64,000 nucleotides of DNA, from positions 372,001-436,000 of the forward strand of contig NZ_OBEJ01000001.1 in assembly GCF_900215575.1 (NCBI RefSeq), in the 5' to 3' direction. The stretch is from Natronoarchaeum philippinense (lineage in GTDB: Archaea > Halobacteriota > Halobacteria > Halobacteriales > Natronoarchaeaceae). Under the pieces are notes generated by a model. It did no database searches. It was not told the DNA's origin and saw nothing but the letters and a program-made list of their open reading frames with translations. Position numbers and translations under genes: made by a program. The first letter of the stretch is position 1, and the number at the start of each line of letters is the position of its first letter. Below are positions 17,399-24,855 of the stretch, in pieces.

Positions 17399-18007
17399 AT
17401 GGCCGAGGACACGTCGCCGGGCGACGATGCGCCGCCGAGCAGTCCCTCCCCCGAGTCGGTGCTCGCCGACGCCGAAGACCACCTCCCCGGGCGGTCGCTG
17501 ACGCCCAAAGAGTACGAACATCTCAAACGGTCCGTCGCGGAGCTGACGCCGATCTTCCGCCACGACCGGTCGTACTTCGTGCTCGGCAGCTACGGGACGC
17601 CGGAGATTCGCCGGCTTCAGCTAGTCAAGGATCGACTGAACCGCCGCCCAGACGCGTACGCCTTTCTCATGGTCGACGTGCGCCGCGAGTGGACCAACAC
17701 CTACCTCAAGTTTCGCCTGCTCGCCGACTACGCCGACCTGATCGTCGGCGTCGCCGAGCACGACGGCGGCGGCTTCCTCGTCGAGCAGGGCACCGTCGTC
17801 ACCGAACCGGCGTACTTCGAGAAGACACACTTCCTCAAGCGCGAGTACGACGACCTCCCGGCGGCGGCGATCGACACCGACGTGGACCCCGAGAACCCCT
17901 ACAGCGGGATGCAGACGCCGCTGTTCGAACTTGCCGACGACGCCGGCCGACTCCACCGCTGGCAGACGGAGTCGGAGTTGGAAGGTCGTGTCGAAGAGTT
18001 ACCGTGA
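17399..18007 (+). CDS. Conserved haloarchaeal protein of unknown function
   Basis: 202 residues. After a Pro/Ser-rich acidic leader, residues 45-130 form an apparent alpha/beta domain: YFVLGSYGTPEIRRLQLVKD, YAFLMVDVRREWTNTYLKF and YADLIVGVAEHDGG. The order of predicted strands and polar residues is reminiscent of nucleoside deoxyribosyltransferase or TIR-like nucleotide-binding folds, but I cannot assign it. The tail has Trp/Glu-rich sequence. Divergent from the winged-helix regulator, sharing the palindrome-bearing intergenic region. Confidence 0.7.
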   Translation: MAEDTSPGDDAPPSSPSPESVLADAEDHLPGRSLTPKEYEHLKRSVAELTPIFRHDRSYFVLGSYGTPEIRRLQLVKDRLNRRPDAYAFLMVDVRREWTNTYLKFRLLADYADLIVGVAEHDGGGFLVEQGTVVTEPAYFEKTHFLKREYDDLPAAAIDTDVDPENPYSGMQTPLFELADDAGRLHRWQTESELEGRVEELP

Positions 18008-18023
18008 AAGCGGCGCGCGGCGT

Positions 18024-18221
18024 CTACTCGCCGGCGCGCACCCGGCGGACCGCGATCACGACCGCTGCGGCGACGGCGACGGCGCCGAGAACTTTGGTGA
18101 GCGTGCCCATACGGGAGCCGTCACTCGCCGTCTCGTCGTTCGGCGTCACTTCGATACCGTCTGGTTGGGCGGGCTGTTCGTCGCTCTCTGCGGAGGACTT
18201 GCGCAATCGTTCGAGCGCCAT
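18024..18221 (-). CDS. Small single-pass membrane protein
   Basis: 65 residues. An acidic, polar N-terminal half is followed by one hydrophobic segment (about residues 42-58, VLGAVAVAAAVVIAV) and a short basic tail (RRVRAGE), giving a likely N-out topology. No recognised family. Its 3' end is 16 bases from the convergent stop of the unknown gene at 17399. Confidence 0.55.
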   Translation of the reverse strand: MALERLRKSSAESDEQPAQPDGIEVTPNDETASDGSRMGTLTKVLGAVAVAAAVVIAVRRVRAGE

Positions 18222-18276
18222 ACATGACAGTTGAGCGGGATAGTTTATAAAACTGGTAGCCCGGCGGAAAATTCGG

Positions 18277-18627
18277 TTACTCTTCGTAGGCGAGGTTCAT
18301 CATCCACTGCGAGAACGCGTCGCTTTGCCCGTCGATCTCCTCCTCGCCGATAAACGGCGAGAGCATGTCCCCGGCCATCAGCAGCGAGAAGTCCAGATCG
18401 CGGGCCGTCGGCGAGATGTAGTAGGTGTTGTGCCCCTCGTAGACCGTCTCCTCGCGGTCGACGAGTCCCTTTTCGGCCAGCGACTCGATGATGCGACTGC
18501 CCTTCCGCGAGGAGATGTCGAGTTCCTTCCAGAACTCGCTCTGGTGGATGCCACCGGTCTCTCTGACCAGCTCCAGACCGGCGCGCTCGTCCTCGGACAG
18601 CGCCTCCTCGGCTGCCGAAGCGCTCAC
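18277..18627 (-). CDS. Small HTH transcriptional regulator (MarR/Lrp-like)
   Basis: 116 residues from GTG 18627. This start is chosen because a full Shine-Dalgarno GGAGGTG (18640 down to 18634) sits six bases ahead of it, unusual here where most genes are leaderless. The winged helix is IHQSEFWKELDISSRKGSRIIESLAEKGLVDREET followed by the wing NTYYISP. The C-terminal half (DFSLLMAGDMLSPFIG ... FSQWMMNLAYEE) is helical. A TATA box lies about 67-74 bases upstream, leaving a leader of some 40 bases. Confidence 0.75.
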   Translation of the reverse strand: MSASAAEEALSEDERAGLELVRETGGIHQSEFWKELDISSRKGSRIIESLAEKGLVDREETVYEGHNTYYISPTARDLDFSLLMAGDMLSPFIGEEEIDGQSDAFSQWMMNLAYEE

Positions 18628-18633
18628 TGGCAC

Positions 18634-18640
18634 CACCTCC
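18634..18640 (-). promoter_or_regulatory. Strong Shine-Dalgarno site that fixes a GTG start
   Basis: GGAGGTG on the minus strand, six bases before GTG 18627. Two other GTG codons (18633, 18636) overlap or touch the site and are therefore unlikely starts. Confidence 0.7.
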
Positions 18641-18692
18641 GCGACGCGGGACGGGAAACTACGACCATACGATACGTACCACGGTCGAACCG

Positions 18693-18700
18693 CTTAAAAG
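18693..18700 (-). promoter_or_regulatory. TATA box of the small HTH gene
   Basis: CTTTTAAG on the minus strand; transcription would start near 18667, giving a leader that contains the Shine-Dalgarno site. Confidence 0.5.
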
Positions 18701-18749
18701 TGGCCTTCCCGGCGGGTCGGCACCGTTCTCCACGGCGAGGTCCGCACAC

Positions 18750-18763
18750 GGCGTCCGGACGCC
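18750..18763. terminator. 14-bp perfect palindrome after the thioesterase gene
   Basis: GGCGTCCGGACGCC reads the same on both strands and lies two bases beyond the thioesterase stop (18766-18768), so it is a likely terminator hairpin. A near copy occurs at 27869-27882 and a partial copy at 24790-24800. Confidence 0.5.
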
Positions 18764-18765
18764 GA

Positions 18766-19203
18766 TCAGTCGCTGGTTTGTTCGAGGGCGTACTGGTGCA
18801 ACTCCTCGCCGCGCTCGGACTCGACGGTCAGATCGGGCACCTCGACGGGCGTGCCGTCCTCGACGGCCACGAACACGAAGTCGGATTCGGTCGTCAGTTC
18901 CGTTTTGCCGGTCCGAGGATCTTCCCGGTACGTTCTGATCCACACGCGAACGCTCGTGCGGCCGGTATCGTAGACGAACGCCTTGACGAGTACGGTGTCG
19001 CCGACCGGGATCGGCCGCTTGAAATCGAGTTTGTCGACGCTGGCGGTGACACACGAGTTGCCCGCAAAGCGCATCGCCGACATCGCGCCGTCCTCGTCCA
19101 TCCACTTCATCACGTTCCCCCCGTGGGCGGTCTGGTAGTTGTTCGCGTGGTTGGGCTGGACGCGATGGCGGTTCTCGATCCGGGTGTCGAGCAAGGTGGG
19201 CAT
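18766..19203 (-). CDS. Acyl-CoA thioesterase (hotdog fold)
   Basis: 145 residues from ATG 19203. NHANNYQTAHGGNVMKWMDEDGAM has the conserved Asn, the HGG turn and the Asp of hexameric acyl-CoA thioesterases of the YciA/BACH type, followed by ASVDKLDFKRPIPVGDTV and KTELTTESDFVFVAV. It hydrolyses an acyl-CoA to the free acid and CoA in the cytoplasm; chain-length preference cannot be judged. Divergent from the methyltransferase gene. Confidence 0.85.
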   Translation of the reverse strand: MPTLLDTRIENRHRVQPNHANNYQTAHGGNVMKWMDEDGAMSAMRFAGNSCVTASVDKLDFKRPIPVGDTVLVKAFVYDTGRTSVRVWIRTYREDPRTGKTELTTESDFVFVAVEDGTPVEVPDLTVESERGEELHQYALEQTSD

Positions 19204-19282
19204 GGCTGTGCTTTCGCTGCGCTGGGCAAAAGTCCCCGCCTTGCGGGGCGTCACTTATCAGCGCGCCGACCGTACCACCGGC

Positions 19283-19864
19283 ATGGTCACCGACGGCGAC
19301 GTTCGGCCGTTCGATCGGTTCGCCCCCGCGTACGACCTCGTGATGCCGGGGGCCGACGCCGCGACGATCCGGCAGGGCCTCGCGGTCGCAGAGCGCGACG
19401 TGCGCGTCGGCATCGACGTGGCCGGCGGGACCGGACGCGCCGCGAGAGCCGTTCCGGAGGTCGACTGGACGGTCGTCGACGCCGCCGCGGGGATGCTCCG
19501 TGTGGCGCGACGCCGCGGCGTCGACGGCGTCGGCGGCGACGCGGCGCGGCTTCCGATCGCGGACGAGTCGGTCGACGCGGTGACGATCGTCGACGCACTG
19601 CACCACGTCGGCCGCCCTGACGACGCGCTCGCTGAAGCCGCCCGCGTTCTCGCACCCGGCGGCGTGCTGGTCGTCTGCGAGTTCAATCCGGGCACGCTCC
19701 GCGGGAAGTTCTTGACTGCGTCCGAGCGACTCGTCGGCTTCGACTCGCAGTTCTGGCGCCCCGAGGAACTCGCGGCGCGGGTCGAACTGGCCGGACTGGA
19801 GCCGTACCTCCCAGAACTGGGATTCGGCTACGCCGTCGCCGGACGGAAACCCGCAGACCGATAG
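19283..19864 (+). CDS. Class I SAM-dependent methyltransferase
   Basis: 193 residues. FDRFAPAYDLVMPG opens the protein; the SAM-binding motif I is GIDVAGGTGRAARAVP, motif II-like VVDAAAGMLRVARRRG, then DAARLPIADESVDAVTIVDALHHV as in UbiE/COQ5-type enzymes, and LAPGGVLVVCEF. The short length leaves little room for a substrate lid, so it may act on a small lipid-like or quinone substrate; this is inference. Its stop is 24 bases before the DUF3054 start, so both may be co-transcribed. Confidence 0.85.
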   Translation: MVTDGDVRPFDRFAPAYDLVMPGADAATIRQGLAVAERDVRVGIDVAGGTGRAARAVPEVDWTVVDAAAGMLRVARRRGVDGVGGDAARLPIADESVDAVTIVDALHHVGRPDDALAEAARVLAPGGVLVVCEFNPGTLRGKFLTASERLVGFDSQFWRPEELAARVELAGLEPYLPELGFGYAVAGRKPADR

Positions 19865-19887
19865 TGCTGGAAGCCCGATGCCGAGGC

Positions 19888-20319
19888 ATGTCCACGCAGA
19901 GAGCGCGGGCCGCACCCGCCGTCGAGAAGCTCCGTCGCTCGCTGGCAGTCGCCGCCGGCGACGTGCTCGCCATCGTCGCTGTCGTCTCTTGGGGGCTGTA
20001 CAGCCACTACGGCGCCGCCGCGTTCGCCACGCCGGCCGAGTCGCTGTCGACCGTCCTGCCGTTCGTGCTCGGTTGGCCGATCCCGGCCGTGCTGGCGGGC
20101 GTCTACGACGACCAAGTGATCGCGGACGCCATCGCCAGCGTGCGCTACACGGCCGTCGCGTGGATCGCGGCCGCGAACATCGGGCTGCTTCTGCGAACCT
20201 CGCCGGTGTTTGGCGACTCGGCGATCTGGCCGTTCGGTCTCGTCATCACCGGAACCGTGCTCGTCGTCCTGCTGGGCTGGCGCGCCCTCGCGGCGTGGCT
20301 GGTCGGCACGCTGGACTAA
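19888..20319 (+). CDS. DUF3054 family membrane protein
   Basis: 143 residues from ATG 19888. Four hydrophobic segments (about residues 22-45, 55-75, 90-110 and 115-138) and the pattern AAGDVLAIVAVVSWGLYSHYG ... LPFVLGWPIPAVLAGVY ... WIAAANIGLLLRT match DUF3054, a four-helix membrane family of unknown function found in actinobacteria and haloarchaea. An in-frame GTG eight codons upstream is an alternative start. Converges on the MFS gene, 11 bases away. Confidence 0.8.
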   Translation: MSTQRARAAPAVEKLRRSLAVAAGDVLAIVAVVSWGLYSHYGAAAFATPAESLSTVLPFVLGWPIPAVLAGVYDDQVIADAIASVRYTAVAWIAAANIGLLLRTSPVFGDSAIWPFGLVITGTVLVVLLGWRALAAWLVGTLD

Positions 20320-20330
20320 CCTACTCAGCG

Positions 20331-21617
20331 CTACGCTCCGAAGTCCGTTCCTAACGCGACGACCGCGACCAGCGCCGCGGTTACCGCGACGCCGGCGAGC
20401 GCGGCGAACAGCAGCCACGACGACCCCCACGTCAGGATCGCACCCGCGATACCTCCGCCCAACGCGCCGACGCCGAAGACGCCGAGATAGGTGAATCCGT
20501 ACGAGAGGCCCCGACGACCGCTCGGGGTGGCCTCGGCGACGGCCGCCTGATACTGGGGCTGGACGAAAAACAGGAAGAAGCCGAGCAGCGCGCCCACGAC
20601 CAGAAACGCCGCCAGCCCGGCGTTGGCGGCCGGTAGGAACGCGACGGCAAGCACGGCCATCGATGTCATCGCCACCGCGATGCCGACCGCAGGCGGCGCT
20701 CGGTCAGTGACCTTGCCGCCGACGTACTGCCCGGCGATGCCGACGGTCAGGATGGCGACGTAGACGTACCGATCGGGGGCGAATCTCGTTCCTGCGACCT
20801 CGATCGGTTCGAACGCCGCGAACCCCCCGAGGATGTCCGGGAGAAACGTCAGAAAGCCTCGATAGAACAGGCCCGAGAGGATCACGATGGCGAAGATGGC
20901 AACGAACGGCCCCGCGAACAGCGCCCGAGTACCGCGCACGAACTCGGGAACACTATCGACCGCGTCGGTCTTCGCGGTGCCACCGTCGGATCGAGATTCG
21001 GCGTCGCCGTCGGATCGGGACGCGGTGCCGTCACCCATCTCGGCCGCAGCGGTCTCGTCGACATCGACGCGGAGCGCCAGCGCGACGCCGACGGCCGCCG
21101 GAACAGCCAGCAACAGCGTCACCGTGCGCCACGGCAGCACTTCGAGCAGCAGGAGCGTCGCCAGCGGCCCGAACGCGATGCCGACGTTGCCCGCCATTCC
21201 ATGATACGCGAAGGCCGTCCCGCGCTCGTCGACGCCGGTGCTGATCAGCGACAGCCCGGAGGGGTGGTAGATCGAGGCTGCGGCGCCCCACAGCACGAGC
21301 GCGAGACCGACGACTGCGAGCCCGAGTGTCGGCGACGACGGCGTCAGTCCGAGTAGCGCGAACGCGGCGCCCATGCCGACCAGACAGGCGACGATCAGGC
21401 GGTGGGAGCCGAGCCGATCGGCGAGCACGCCGGCCGGGACGGCGCCGAGGCCAAAGAGCGCGTAGCCGACCGTCACGACGGCGCCGATCGCCGCCTCGGT
21501 CGTTCCGAACTCAGTGAGCCAGACCGTCACCAGCACCGGGATCGACAACTCGTAGGTGTGGACGGTCGCGTGACCGAGCATCACCAGTCCGACGATCGCT
21601 CGGTCGTTTCGGTTCAC
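20331..21617 (-). CDS. MFS transporter
   Basis: 428 residues from GTG 21617, where membrane sequence begins (NRNDRAIVGLVMLGHATVHTYELSIPVL). About twelve hydrophobic segments are visible. The MFS A motif appears as GVLADRLGSHRL between helices 2 and 3. A Ser/Asp/Gly-rich cytoplasmic loop (about residues 195-225) separates the two halves. Transport may be of a drug, sugar or organic acid. The frame stays open upstream to 21893, but that DNA is AT-rich with no coding bias and carries two inverted repeats. Confidence 0.75.
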   Translation of the reverse strand: MNRNDRAIVGLVMLGHATVHTYELSIPVLVTVWLTEFGTTEAAIGAVVTVGYALFGLGAVPAGVLADRLGSHRLIVACLVGMGAAFALLGLTPSSPTLGLAVVGLALVLWGAAASIYHPSGLSLISTGVDERGTAFAYHGMAGNVGIAFGPLATLLLLEVLPWRTVTLLLAVPAAVGVALALRVDVDETAAAEMGDGTASRSDGDAESRSDGGTAKTDAVDSVPEFVRGTRALFAGPFVAIFAIVILSGLFYRGFLTFLPDILGGFAAFEPIEVAGTRFAPDRYVYVAILTVGIAGQYVGGKVTDRAPPAVGIAVAMTSMAVLAVAFLPAANAGLAAFLVVGALLGFFLFFVQPQYQAAVAEATPSGRRGLSYGFTYLGVFGVGALGGGIAGAILTWGSSWLLFAALAGVAVTAALVAVVALGTDFGA

Positions 21618-21680
21618 GGCAGACAGTAACGCGGTCGAGATGTTCAAGGCGTCGGTCGGAGCGATTCGGACCGACCGTTC

Positions 21681-21715
21681 GATATCGGACTCCGGGCCGA
21701 CCAGTGTCCGATATC
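21681..21715. promoter_or_regulatory. 10-bp perfect inverted repeat upstream of the MFS gene
   Basis: GATATCGGAC (21681-21690) and GTCCGATATC (21706-21715) are perfectly complementary around 15 bases. It lies 64-98 bases upstream of the MFS start. It could be a two-half-site operator for an unknown regulator or an RNA hairpin. Confidence 0.55.
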
Positions 21716-21801
21716 TTAGACGAGGCCGAACTCGTCGTTCGGCGTATTCGCTGCACGTATTACTCTCTCGACTGACTATTTCGACCCGTTTCGAGACCGT
21801 T

Positions 21802-21826
21802 GGGCGAAATTCGAATTTTGTCGCCC
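21802..21826. repeat. Nested palindrome in AT-rich intergenic DNA
   Basis: GGGCGA (21802-21807) pairs with TCGCCC (21821-21826), and between them lies the 12-base perfect palindrome AAATTCGAATTT (21807-21818). It sits in the long gap between divergent genes and has no coding content. Confidence 0.5.
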
Positions 21827-21998
21827 GTTGATGGTGTGCGCAGTTAAAATCCGTCCAGATTCTAACCGAGATTATCAGCTTGTATATTTTCATAACTTAC
21901 AGAGAACCACTAGATTGCCATCTGAAATTGGCTGCATTGAGAACTCATTGAATATCGATCGCCAACGGGTGAAATATCGGCCACCTACGGGAAACGCT

Positions 21999-22004
21999 TA
22001 TATG
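21999..22004 (+). promoter_or_regulatory. TATA box of the small membrane protein gene
   Basis: TTATAT within GCTTATATGC, 28-33 bases ahead of ATG 22032, giving a leader of only a few bases. Confidence 0.65.
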
Positions 22005-22031
22005 CATATTCCTCATAGTATAGAATAGATT

Positions 22032-22277
22032 ATGACTGGGTACTACGACCTCGTTCTCGGCCTCATCCCGCTCGTCCTGTTCGGCGTCTCCGGGACCCTC
22101 TCGCTCGCCGGCGTGACGCTGACCAGTGCCGCCACCGTCGCCGCCGCTGTCGGTCTGTTGATCGTCGGCCACGCGCTGTTCGTCAACGAGCCTGTCGCTC
22201 CTGAATCCAACGTGCCCACCGGCGCCGCCGACGAGACGCCCCAGTCCTCGACGGTCGGCCCGGTCAACGCCGACTGA
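22032..22277 (+). CDS. Small haloarchaeal membrane protein
   Basis: 81 residues. Two hydrophobic segments (about residues 5-25 and 32-52) and a polar C-terminal tail of about 30 residues rich in Pro, Ser and acidic residues. The opening MTGYYDLVLGLIPLVLFGVSG resembles a family I recall as widespread in haloarchaea, but I cannot name a function. It is 58 bases upstream of the ornithine-cyclodeaminase-like gene, which has its own TATA-like site. Confidence 0.65.
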   Translation: MTGYYDLVLGLIPLVLFGVSGTLSLAGVTLTSAATVAAAVGLLIVGHALFVNEPVAPESNVPTGAADETPQSSTVGPVNAD

Positions 22278-22335
22278 ACTCTTCGTTTCTCTCCGGATCG
22301 TCTACTCTTTTTGCTCTCGCTCGCCATCTCCCGAC

Positions 22336-23334
22336 ATGGTCACTGCGCGATTTCTCACCAGCGACGAGGTCGACGGCCTCGCCGCACCCGCCGAGTACGT
22401 CGACGCCGTCCGCGAGGGCTACCGCCAGCGTGGTGCGGGCGCTCCGGCCGAGCCCCGAACGAAACTGCTCAACGCCGATCCGCCGGGGATGCTCACCGAG
22501 TACGCCGCCGTCCTGCCCGAGACCGGCGCGATGGGCGGGTACGTCTACGCCGCCGGCTTCGGCGCGGCCGACGCGTGGTTCATGACACAACTGTTCGACG
22601 CCGAGACGGGCGAGCCACGCGCCATTCTCGACGGCGCGAGCATGAACCCGTTCAAGACCGGCGCCACGGGCGCCGTCGGCGTCGACGCGCTGGCCCGCGA
22701 GGACGCCACGTCGATGGCGGTGATCGGTAGCGGCCCGCAGGCCAGAGGACAGGTCCGGGCGACCGCAACCGTCAGAGAGTTCGAGCGCGTCGACGTGTTC
22801 TCGCCGACCCGAGAGCACCGCGAGCGCTTCGCCGAGGAGCTGGACGAGCGACTCGACGCCGCCGTCCAGTCGGTCGAGTCGAGCGCAGCGGCCCTCGATG
22901 GCGCCGATGTCGTCGTCACGGCGACCAACGCCAACCGGCCGGTGTTCGACGGCGACCTGCTCGAGCCGGGCACGCACGTCACCGCGATGGGCCAGTACGA
23001 CGCCGAGAAGTTCGAACTCGACGCCACGACGATCGAGCGCTCGACGTACGTCGTCGACCTCCGCGAGCGCGTCGACCTCGACGCTGGCTCGTACATCAAC
23101 GCCGTCGACGCCGACGCGGTACCCGCCGACCACGTCCACGCCGAGCTCGGCGAGGTTGTCGCAGGAAACCGGCCGGGCCGACGCTCCGCCGACGAGATCA
23201 CCGTCTTCGACAGCGGCGGTACCGGCATCGAGACGGTCGCCGGCGCACAGTTGCTCTACGAGAAAGCCCAACAGCGAGATCTTGGAACGGAGATCGAGTT
23301 CTCGCCCGCCAGCGAGGCGCTCACCGGAAAATAG
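22336..23334 (+). CDS. Ornithine cyclodeaminase/mu-crystallin family protein
   Basis: 332 residues, normal for the family. MVTARFLTSDEVDGLA, then YVYAAGFGAADAWF, LDGASMNPFKTGATGAVGVDALAR and the NAD(P)-binding AVIGSGPQARGQVRAT motif are diagnostic; VVVTATNANRPVFDG follows. Members include ornithine cyclodeaminase, archaeal alanine dehydrogenase and imine reductases, so the exact reaction is open. A TTTTTGC box lies about 25 bases upstream of the ATG. Confidence 0.85.
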   Translation: MVTARFLTSDEVDGLAAPAEYVDAVREGYRQRGAGAPAEPRTKLLNADPPGMLTEYAAVLPETGAMGGYVYAAGFGAADAWFMTQLFDAETGEPRAILDGASMNPFKTGATGAVGVDALAREDATSMAVIGSGPQARGQVRATATVREFERVDVFSPTREHRERFAEELDERLDAAVQSVESSAAALDGADVVVTATNANRPVFDGDLLEPGTHVTAMGQYDAEKFELDATTIERSTYVVDLRERVDLDAGSYINAVDADAVPADHVHAELGEVVAGNRPGRRSADEITVFDSGGTGIETVAGAQLLYEKAQQRDLGTEIEFSPASEALTGK

Positions 23335-23337
23335 TCC

Positions 23338-24390
23338 TCAGAACGACGCGATCCCGACCGCTTGGGCCAGCGTGATGCCGCTGGCGAGCGCGCCGATCAG
23401 GTAGCCCAGAATCGTCCCGCCGTTGAGCAGCGGGAGCCCGGCGTGCGGACGCCCCTTCAGCACCATCCGGAGGAGGATGAGCAGGCCGGTCAGCGTCCCG
23501 AGCATCGCGGTCAGTGCGGGCAGGTTCAGCGTGACCACCGGAACCGATAGCTGGGGTGCGGCACTGACAGGGATGAAGGCGGCCGCGCTTGCGACGAGGA
23601 TCGTCGGCATCACCGCGTCGCCCAGTCCGATGTACAGCGCGTCGCGGATCTCATCGTCGTCCGTGTGCCCTTCCTCTGGCTCATCACCTGCGTCCGACTC
23701 TGCGACCGCGCCGCCGTCGGTCGCTTCGCTCGCCGCTGCGTCGGCGTCGTCCTCGGTCATCTCCTCGCCGGCACCGAGTGTTCGGAACGAGTACGACAGG
23801 CTCGTGGGGATGATAAACAGCACGGGGACGTTCAGATCCATCACGCCTTCGGCGAGCGTGAGCATGTGCTCGGTGCCGTAGACGCTGATCGCGTCGTAGA
23901 TCGCCAGCACGAGCAAAAACAGGATGGCGGGCAACAGCCCGAAGCTGATGCCGAACATCCCGGCCGCGCCGGCACCCATCAACACGCCAGCGGCGTCGAT
24001 GACGTACCACTCGGGGTAGACGAGCAGACCCCCGGCGACCGCCAGCGCGGCGAGCACGGGAACGAGCGCGACCGACGCGCCGCCGACCGAGACGACGCCG
24101 ACCGGTGCGATGGCCGCGAGGACGTACCACGCCAACATCGCGCTGGTGCCGATGATGAAGGCGCGGATCAGCCATTCCACGTCGTACTTGATAATCAGCA
24201 ACATCCCTGCCGTGGCGACGAGAATCGCGCCGAAGAACACGAGCCCGTTGGTCGGGTCGGTGGGATCCTCGACGGCCTGATAGTTGCTCTGCTCGAACGG
24301 TTCGACGAGCGCGAGCGCGCCCATCTGGACGAGCACGAACAGCAGGACCGTTCCCGCGACGGCGGCGTAGAGCCGCGCACGATCGTTCAT
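23338..24390 (-). CDS. Presenilin-type A22 intramembrane aspartyl protease
   Basis: 350 residues with about nine hydrophobic segments. The two catalytic motifs are YD (Tyr165-Asp166 in LVLAIYDAISVYGT) and GLGD (255-258, in YIGLGDAVMP), and a PxL-like motif (AGLPLLNGG) occurs near the C-terminus. Between the catalytic helices is an acidic loop (about 208-248) typical of halophile proteins. The family cuts type-II or signal-peptide helices in the membrane; the archaeal PSH protein is a member. Its stop lies next to the convergent ornithine-cyclodeaminase-like gene (three bases). Confidence 0.85.
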   Translation of the reverse strand: MNDRARLYAAVAGTVLLFVLVQMGALALVEPFEQSNYQAVEDPTDPTNGLVFFGAILVATAGMLLIIKYDVEWLIRAFIIGTSAMLAWYVLAAIAPVGVVSVGGASVALVPVLAALAVAGGLLVYPEWYVIDAAGVLMGAGAAGMFGISFGLLPAILFLLVLAIYDAISVYGTEHMLTLAEGVMDLNVPVLFIIPTSLSYSFRTLGAGEEMTEDDADAAASEATDGGAVAESDAGDEPEEGHTDDDEIRDALYIGLGDAVMPTILVASAAAFIPVSAAPQLSVPVVTLNLPALTAMLGTLTGLLILLRMVLKGRPHAGLPLLNGGTILGYLIGALASGITLAQAVGIASF

Positions 24391-24475
24391 ACCAGCGCTT
24401 GCGACTCCGGGGTTATCGTCGTTGCGCTGTCGGCCGGCCCGACCATTTTTGATCGCAGCGAGAGAGCACACACGT

Positions 24476-24754
24476 ATGCCAGATCGCACGCGAGCACACG
24501 TGTTCGTCTCCGGACGGGTACAGGGCGTGTTCTACCGGGCAAACACGCGCGATACCGCCCGCGCCAACGGCGTCGACGGCTGGGTGAAGAATCTCGAAGA
24601 CGGTCGCGTCGAAGCGGTCTTCGAGGGCCCCGAGGACGCCGTCGAGGAGACGGTCGAGTGGTGTCACACCGGCAGTCCGGCCGCCGACGTCAACGGCGTG
24701 GAGGTCGAGTACGATGACCCGCAGGGCGAAGACGGGTTCGAGATCAGACGCTGA
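24476..24754 (+). CDS. acyP: Acylphosphatase
   Basis: 92 residues. VSGRVQGVFYRANTRDTAR holds the phosphate-binding loop and catalytic Arg (FYR), and VDGWVKNLEDGRVEAVFEGP the catalytic Asn, the standard acylphosphatase pattern. It hydrolyses carboxyl-phosphate bonds such as those of acyl phosphates in the cytoplasm. A TTTTTGA box about 28 bases upstream (24445-24451) fits a leaderless transcript. Divergent from the presenilin-type protease gene. Confidence 0.92.
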   Translation: MPDRTRAHVFVSGRVQGVFYRANTRDTARANGVDGWVKNLEDGRVEAVFEGPEDAVEETVEWCHTGSPAADVNGVEVEYDDPQGEDGFEIRR

Positions 24755-24855
24755 GACGCGGCGGCCCGACGCGTCCGACGCCGAGAAACGGCGTCCGGAC
24801 TAAGTCGGTCGCCGCCTCCGGCACCATTTTGCGACCGGGCGGCGAACCGCGACGT

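Larger units (their letters stand above)
21618..22031. other. Long AT-rich intergenic region between divergent genes
   Basis: About 414 bases without a convincing gene. The right half (21830-22030) is clearly AT-richer than the rest of the window. It holds the two inverted repeats listed separately and the TATA box of the gene at 22032. A 66-codon frame at 21828-22028 lacks GC3 bias and acidic composition and is not called. Confidence 0.6.

Noticed and set aside
20331..21893. 520-residue version of the MFS transporter starting at 21893
   Set aside because: The added 90 residues come from AT-rich DNA with Lys/Ile/Asn codons and span both inverted repeats; the protein family begins near the GTG at 21617.
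21828..22028. 66-codon frame in the AT-rich gap
   Set aside because: No third-position GC bias, no acidic composition, no TATA box at a suitable distance; the DNA is better explained as promoter sequence.
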